In this document: positions 7,252 to 10,602 of the stretch, piece by piece
Numbering within the stretch: the first letter of the stretch is position 1
Layout: each line of letters begins with the position of its first letter
Assembly: GCA_937915915.1 (NCBI GenBank)
Contig: CALGGN010000071.1
Location: forward strand, 1-10,602
Length of the DNA stretch: 10,602 bases
Origin: an uncultured Selenomonas sp.
Lineage (GTDB): Bacteria > Bacillota > Negativicutes > Selenomonadales > Selenomonadaceae
Direction: 5' to 3'
Program-made: the position numbers and the translations under genes
Notes under the pieces: generated by a model
What the model saw: only the letters and a program-made list of their open reading frames with translations
Told to the model about the DNA's origin: nothing
Database searches by the model: none

Positions 7252-8720
7252 GCGTTCTTCCCTCCAATGCTTGCCATTTTCGTATGGAAGTCCTGTGTTT
7301 GCTCATAGGTATAGGCCGCTCGCAGGATGGTCTCCTCATCCAGCGCCTTGCCGATGATCTGAAGCCCGATTGGCATGCCCTTGCTGCTGAAGCCGCAGGG
7401 GACGGAAATGCCGGGAAGTCCCGCAAGATTCAAAGGAACCGTGCAAATATCCTGCAGATACATCTGCAGCGGGTCGCTGACGAGCTCCCCGATTCTGAAA
7501 GCAGGCGTCGGAGCCGTCGGAGCCATGATGACATCCACTTTTTCGAATGCTTCCGTAAAATCCTGCTGCACCAAGGTACGCACTTTCAGCGCCTTGAGAT
7601 AATAGGCATCGTAGTAGCCGGCGGAAAGCGCATAGTTGCCGATCATGATGCGCCGCTTGACCTCCTCGCCGAACTTCTCGCTGCGGGTATTGGTCATAAG
7701 CTCCACGACATCCGCGCCATTGACGCGCTCACCATAGCTGATGCCGTCATAGCGTTCCAGATTGGTTGCCGCCTCAGCCGGTGCGATCAGATAATAGGTG
7801 GAGATTGCATAATCCGTATGAGGCAGGGAAATCTCCACGACCTCCGCCCCCAGTTCCTTGAACTTGTCAATGGCAGCGCGGACTGTCTTTTCCACATCCG
7901 CATCCATGCCCTTGACAAAATACTCTTTCGGAAGACCGATTTTCAGCCCCTTGACATCCGCTTTCAATGCCTTTGTAAAGTCGGGAACCGCTGCATCCGC
8001 AGAGGTGGAATCCATCTCATCATGGCCTGCGATGACATTCAAAATATGCGCGCAGTCCGTCACATCCCGGGCAATCGGCCCGATCTGATCCAATGAGGAA
8101 GCATAGGCCACCAAGCCATAGCGGGAGACCCGTCCATAGGTCGGCTTCATGCCCACCACGCCGCAAAAAGAGGCAGGCTGGCGGATGGATCCGCCCGTAT
8201 CCGAACCAAGCGCCCAGATTGCCGTCCCTGCTGCTACGGCAGCCGCACTGCCGCCGGAGCTCCCCCCTGGGACACAATCCGTATCCCAAGGATTATACGT
8301 CGGATAAAATCCGGAATTCTCTGTGGAACCGCCCATGGCGAACTCATCCATATTGGTCTTCCCCAGCATGACAGGGTGTTCCTTTTCGAGCTTCGTCATG
8401 ACCGTCGCATCATAGGGAGGCACGAAGTGCTCCAGAATCTTCGACGCACAAGTGGTCGGAACGCCCTTTGTGCAGATATTGTCCTTGATTGCACAGGGAA
8501 TTCCCTCCAAAAAGGCAATCGCATCGCCCCTGGCGATTTTCTCGTCCGCTGCTTTCGCTTGGACAAGCGCCGCTTCCTTTGTCACATGGAGATAGGCCTT
8601 TACATCCCCCTCCACCTCGTCCATCCGGGCCAGCACATCCTGTGTGAGCTCCGCCGAGGTGATTTCCTTCTTCACGAGCATGTCATGGAGAACATGCGCC
8701 GGTTGTTCAAATAATCTCAC
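7248..8720 (-). CDS. gatA: aspartyl/glutamyl-tRNA amidotransferase subunit A (amidase)
   Basis: Amidase-signature glutaminase subunit of GatCAB: it hydrolyses glutamine and supplies ammonia to GatB for tRNA-dependent amidation; cytoplasmic. It has 490 residues, the usual length. The Ser-cisSer-Lys triad is intact: K79 in CAIKDN, S154 in PGGSSGGS and S178 in SDTGGSIRQP, matching the numbering generally used for Staphylococcus aureus GatA. The flanking blocks GKTNMDEFAMGGSTENS and CGVVGMKPTYGRVSRYG are also typical. The start is GTG 8720, with a GGAGGG ribosome binding site 6 nt upstream inside the end of gatC; there is a 13-bp gap after the gatC stop. The stop overlaps the gatB start (ATGA). 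The gene order C-A-B is the common Firmicutes arrangement. Confidence 0.98.
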   Translation of the reverse strand: MRLFEQPAHVLHDMLVKKEITSAELTQDVLARMDEVEGDVKAYLHVTKEAALVQAKAADEKIARGDAIAFLEGIPCAIKDNICTKGVPTTCASKILEHFVPPYDATVMTKLEKEHPVMLGKTNMDEFAMGGSTENSGFYPTYNPWDTDCVPGGSSGGSAAAVAAGTAIWALGSDTGGSIRQPASFCGVVGMKPTYGRVSRYGLVAYASSLDQIGPIARDVTDCAHILNVIAGHDEMDSTSADAAVPDFTKALKADVKGLKIGLPKEYFVKGMDADVEKTVRAAIDKFKELGAEVVEISLPHTDYAISTYYLIAPAEAATNLERYDGISYGERVNGADVVELMTNTRSEKFGEEVKRRIMIGNYALSAGYYDAYYLKALKVRTLVQQDFTEAFEKVDVIMAPTAPTPAFRIGELVSDPLQMYLQDICTVPLNLAGLPGISVPCGFSSKGMPIGLQIIGKALDEETILRAAYTYEQTQDFHTKMASIGGKNA

Positions 8721-8733
8721 GTTCTTCCCTCCA

Positions 8734-9036
8734 TCACTCTTCCAGAACTCTCGGAACCTTGAAGTAGCCGTCTTCCTTCAGCGGCGCATTGGAAAGCGCT
8801 GCCTCGCGGTCGAGGGACGGCTTCACCACATCTTCACGGAACACATTCTGCATGGGCAGCGCATAGGTCGTGGGCTGCACCTGTTCCGTATCCACGCCGG
8901 AAAGGTTCTCCACATAGGTCAGGAAAGCATCCATCTGCCCCATATATTTGTCTGCCTGCTCTTCCGGAATGGAGAGACGGGAAAGCACCGCCACATTATC
9001 CAAATCCTTCTTCGTGACTTTCACTTGATTCACCAT
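8734..9036 (-). CDS. gatC: aspartyl/glutamyl-tRNA amidotransferase subunit C
   Basis: Small subunit that wraps around the GatA-GatB interface and stabilises the complex; 100 residues from the chosen start, normal for the family. Recognisable parts are VTKKDLDNVAVLSRLSIPEE at the N-terminus and the conserved C-terminal FREDVVKPSLDREAALSNAP followed by a KVPRVLEE end. Start choice: the frame is open up to 9084, but that start lies within the intergenic repeat and overlaps the promoter, so it is unlikely. ATG 9036 (MVNQVKVTKK) is my call. GTG 9024 (VKVTKK), preceded by GGATGGTG at 6 nt, is a serious alternative and closer to many relatives. It is the first gene of gatCAB, with its likely promoter at 9065-9094. 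Confidence 0.93.
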   Translation of the reverse strand: MVNQVKVTKKDLDNVAVLSRLSIPEEQADKYMGQMDAFLTYVENLSGVDTEQVQPTTYALPMQNVFREDVVKPSLDREAALSNAPLKEDGYFKVPRVLEE

Positions 9037-9064
9037 CCATTTCCAAAATTCAAAACTAAAAGCT

Positions 9065-9094
9065 ATTATAACGCAAGCGTTCAAATTTTGCCAT
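9065..9094 (-). promoter_or_regulatory. probable sigma-70/A promoter of gatCAB
   Basis: The minus strand has a perfect -10 TATAAT (9070-9065), an 18-bp spacer, and a -35-like ATGGCA (9094-9089; 4 of 6 matches to TTGACA). Transcription would start near 9058, giving a leader of about 20 nt before ATG 9036. The -35 and most of the spacer lie inside the gatC-proximal 37-bp repeat, and the -10 straddles its edge. The distal repeat copy has the same layout with a weaker TATGAC (9140-9135). No run of promoter prediction was possible. Confidence 0.6.
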
Positions 9095-9104
9095 AGGCAA
9101 AATA
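9068..9104. repeat. 37-bp direct repeat, copy 1, containing two inverted repeats
   Basis: It is identical over 37 bp to 9138-9174. Inside are AACGC-AA-GCGTT (9070-9081) and a perfect 8-bp hairpin ATTTTGCC-ATA-GGCAAAAT (9085-9103). It sits directly upstream of gatC, and its left edge forms part of the -10 box. It looks like a copy of a dispersed intergenic palindromic element, but only a genome search can show that. Confidence 0.9.
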
Positions 9105-9120
9105 CTCCTCTTGGCGTTTC

Positions 9121-9137
9121 GACAGGTTAATCCTGTC
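9121..9137. repeat. perfect inverted repeat between the two direct repeats
   Basis: GACAGG-TTAAT-CCTGTC gives a 6-bp stem and a 5-nt loop with no mismatch. It fills the half of the 33-bp interval next to repeat copy 2. It has no T-tract after it on either strand, so it is not a typical terminator. It could be part of a longer repeat unit or an operator; the function is unknown. Confidence 0.75.
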
Positions 9138-9174
9138 ATAACGCAAGCGTTCAAATTTTGCCATAGGCAAAATA
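9138..9174. repeat. 37-bp direct repeat, copy 2
   Basis: It is identical to copy 1 with a 70-bp period, carrying AACGC-AA-GCGTT (9140-9151) and ATTTTGCC-ATA-GGCAAAAT (9155-9173). A shorter 12-base match, TTTTGCCATAGG, follows at 9181-9192, giving an incomplete third element. These hairpins lie 54 bp or more after the transporter stop and could weakly end its transcript, but they lack a good T-run. Confidence 0.9.
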
Positions 9175-9227
9175 TTCCCCTTTTGCCATAGGGAGAGTTT
9201 GCCGTGCCGCAAGCCGCTAATCGCATT

Positions 9228-10562
9228 TCAGGCTGCCTTGGCAATGGTATCGCCGTGAAACCTTTGGACAAGCTGCCACAACACAAAGGATAACATTACG
9301 GCGAATATCATAATCACGTTCAGCCCGTGAATATAATCCGGCCACGGAAGAGCGGCCGCCATCATGCCGAAACTGCCGAACATGGTTTGCATAAACTTGA
9401 TCACGGACGAGGCCGTACCGGCGTTGTTGTCGGTAATGCTGAGCAGCCAATTCATGGAATGTGAACGGGTAAATGAATTTGCCAATGTATAGGGAACATA
9501 GCACATCAAAAAGACCACAGCATCGTCCCTGCCAACCGCCAGCATAGCTATGGCGCTGAAAACAGCCAAGGCAAAGCAGATATAAGTGAGCCTGAACTTT
9601 GACAGGCGGCGGCTTAGTTTCAGGTATAAAAACGGCCCCAATATGGAAAACGATGCGTTGATGGCGTAAAAATGGCTGTAGGTTTGCGCGGACAAGCCAA
9701 AATGTTCCACATATATGAAGGATGACAAATTTATATACGCCATAAAGGGAGTCGAGAAACAAGCAAACACCAAGAGCAGCAGCATAAAGTCCTTACGATG
9801 TGCCACTTCCAGCAGCAGCGACAAAGAATGAAGCATTGTGCCTTGATAACGGGATTGCGGCAAAAGCGTTTCGGTCAGCAGACATGCCAAGATAAAATTT
9901 ATTGCGCCCAAAACGGACAACAAGACAAAGGCTCCGTGCCATGCGGTAAATGTAAGCAAAAAACCGCCGATAACGGGAGCCACGATTGGTGCAATTACCC
10001 CCAACGCCTGAGTGACGGCCAAAATCTTTTTCATTTTGCTCCCGCTGAATATATCTTTTACCAAAGCCGTCGATACGGTTATAATCGCGCCCGAACCGAT
10101 AGCTTCAACGATACGGGCGCCGATCAGAACGTATATGTTGGGAGCCATCGCGCAAAGAACCGATGCAAGGGTATATACTGACGTCCCGAACAACAGAATG
10201 GGCCGACGCCCGTATTTATCGCTTAAAGGGCCGAGCAAAATCATGGAAATTGCATAAAACACAAAGAATAAAGTTAAGGTAAGACTCACCAAAGATTGAG
10301 ATACCGAAAAATATCCGCTCATTTCCGGCAAAGCCGGCAGGTACAGATCCGTGGACAAGGGGACAAACATATTCATAAAAGCTATAAAAATGACCATAAA
10401 GCGATCGGGCAAATTTTTTTTTAGGGCTTCCATTCCTACTACATCTGCAAACTTTTTACCTGTCTTTCGGGAAACCTTAAAAGTGTTAGGCGAAATGAAT
10501 TTCCTAAACACAAAGCTTATTGCGCCAAAGAATATTATATAGAAGAAAACATCAAGAACCAC
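9228..10562 (-). CDS. Bcr/CflA-like MFS drug-efflux transporter with foreign N-terminal extension; frame open to window edge
   Basis: Twelve-helix DHA1-type proton antiporter, inner membrane, probably exporting drugs or toxic metabolites; substrate unknown. Counting from GTG 10562 (444 residues): first transporter helix at about 55-76 ending in the Bcr-like LSTDLYLPALPEM (69-81); motif A GPLSDKYGRRP at 111-121; antiporter motif C region GVIAPIVAPVIGGFL at 188-202; about ten further helices to residue 435. Bcr-type proteins start about 10 residues before helix 1, so ATG 10433 (MEALKKNLPDRF, about 401 residues) is a natural transporter start, though its ribosome binding site is poor (AGGA abuts the ATG). 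Residues 1-43 look foreign, and the frame has no stop up to 10602, so the translated product may begin outside the window. Composition is lower in G+C than the neighbouring gat genes (one sampled line 45 % versus 58 %), suggesting horizontal transfer. It ends 191 bp before gatC. Confidence 0.85.
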   Translation of the reverse strand: MVLDVFFYIIFFGAISFVFRKFISPNTFKVSRKTGKKFADVVGMEALKKNLPDRFMVIFIAFMNMFVPLSTDLYLPALPEMSGYFSVSQSLVSLTLTLFFVFYAISMILLGPLSDKYGRRPILLFGTSVYTLASVLCAMAPNIYVLIGARIVEAIGSGAIITVSTALVKDIFSGSKMKKILAVTQALGVIAPIVAPVIGGFLLTFTAWHGAFVLLSVLGAINFILACLLTETLLPQSRYQGTMLHSLSLLLEVAHRKDFMLLLLVFACFSTPFMAYINLSSFIYVEHFGLSAQTYSHFYAINASFSILGPFLYLKLSRRLSKFRLTYICFALAVFSAIAMLAVGRDDAVVFLMCYVPYTLANSFTRSHSMNWLLSITDNNAGTASSVIKFMQTMFGSFGMMAAALPWPDYIHGLNVIMIFAVMLSFVLWQLVQRFHGDTIAKAA

Positions 10563-10602
10563 AGAAAGTATTTCCAGGCTGTCCTTCTTTATTCTTACAG
10601 TT
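10434..10602 (-). pseudogene. probable 5' remnant of an FtsH-like AAA protease, in frame with the MFS gene
   Basis: The same reading frame as the transporter is open to the window end and encodes 56 residues before the M at 10433. These form a hydrophobic helix (about VVLDVFFYIIFFGAISFVF), a basic stretch (RKF, SRKTGKK) and then FADVVGMEALKK. This order (transmembrane helix, linker, F-x-D-V-x-G motif opening the AAA+ module) is that of FtsH proteins, whose corresponding motif reads like FADVAG. The Walker A region that should follow is absent; MFS sequence starts instead. I infer a truncated FtsH-like gene fused to the transporter. The motif is short, so chance similarity remains possible. 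Confidence 0.45.

Noticed and set aside
5797..7308. 503-codon open frame on the plus strand, and another at 7284-8096
   Set aside because: They are antisense to gatB and gatA. Long antisense frames are expected in G+C-rich genes with strong codon bias. No domain or good ribosome binding site was seen.
9068..9174. Possible mini CRISPR: 37-bp repeats separated by 33 bp
   Set aside because: There are only two copies, the interval itself contains a perfect palindrome, the nearest copy is merged with a promoter, and no cas genes are present. The dimensions fit CRISPR by coincidence.
9056..9286. 76-codon minus-strand frame across the repeat region
   Set aside because: It is built largely from the translated direct repeats in shifted frames and overlaps the gatCAB promoter and the end of the transporter gene. 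It is not a credible protein.

Overview
All genes I can support lie on the minus strand, so transcription runs from high to low coordinates. The content suggests a Firmicutes-type bacterium, and the mix of genes fits the diderm Negativicutes (a Selenomonas-like organism). The pointers are a gatCAB operon, a TRAP-type binding lipoprotein with a canonical lipobox, a multi-membrane-segment GGDEF protein, an RlmD/RlmCD-type methyltransferase, strong AGGAGG ribosome binding sites, and GTG/TTG starts. One sampled line of the core genes is about 58 % G+C. The taxonomic placement is inference from gene content only.

Right end (about 9228-10602): a Bcr/CflA-like drug-efflux MFS transporter, more AT-rich than the rest. 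Its reading frame has no stop and continues to the window edge. The extra N-terminal part (one membrane helix, then a short motif resembling the start of the FtsH AAA+ domain) does not belong to an MFS protein. This looks like the 5' remnant of an FtsH-like gene joined in frame to the transporter at a run of nine A.

Middle right (9037-9227): a 191-bp intergenic region holding two exact 37-bp direct repeats 70 bp apart. Each is built of short inverted repeats, and a third perfect hairpin lies between them. A consensus -10 box overlaps the edge of the gatC-proximal copy and probably drives gatCAB.

Middle (5756-9036): gatC-gatA-gatB, the three subunits of the glutamyl/aspartyl-tRNA amidotransferase, tightly packed and closed by a clear intrinsic terminator at 5756-5798.

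Left half (1-5643): a second same-strand cluster of four genes. It has a TRAP (DctP-family) solute-binding lipoprotein without any TRAP permease gene beside it; 32 bp downstream, a large membrane diguanylate cyclase (many membrane helices, periplasmic Cache-like sensor, HAMP, intact GGDEF); then a phosphoglycolate-phosphatase-like HAD hydrolase; and then the 23S rRNA uracil methyltransferase rlmD, which runs off the left edge almost complete. The binding protein and cyclase look like a ligand-sensing c-di-GMP module, the most interesting functional hypothesis here. The HAD and rlmD genes overlap by ATGA and are probably housekeeping passengers of the same transcript.
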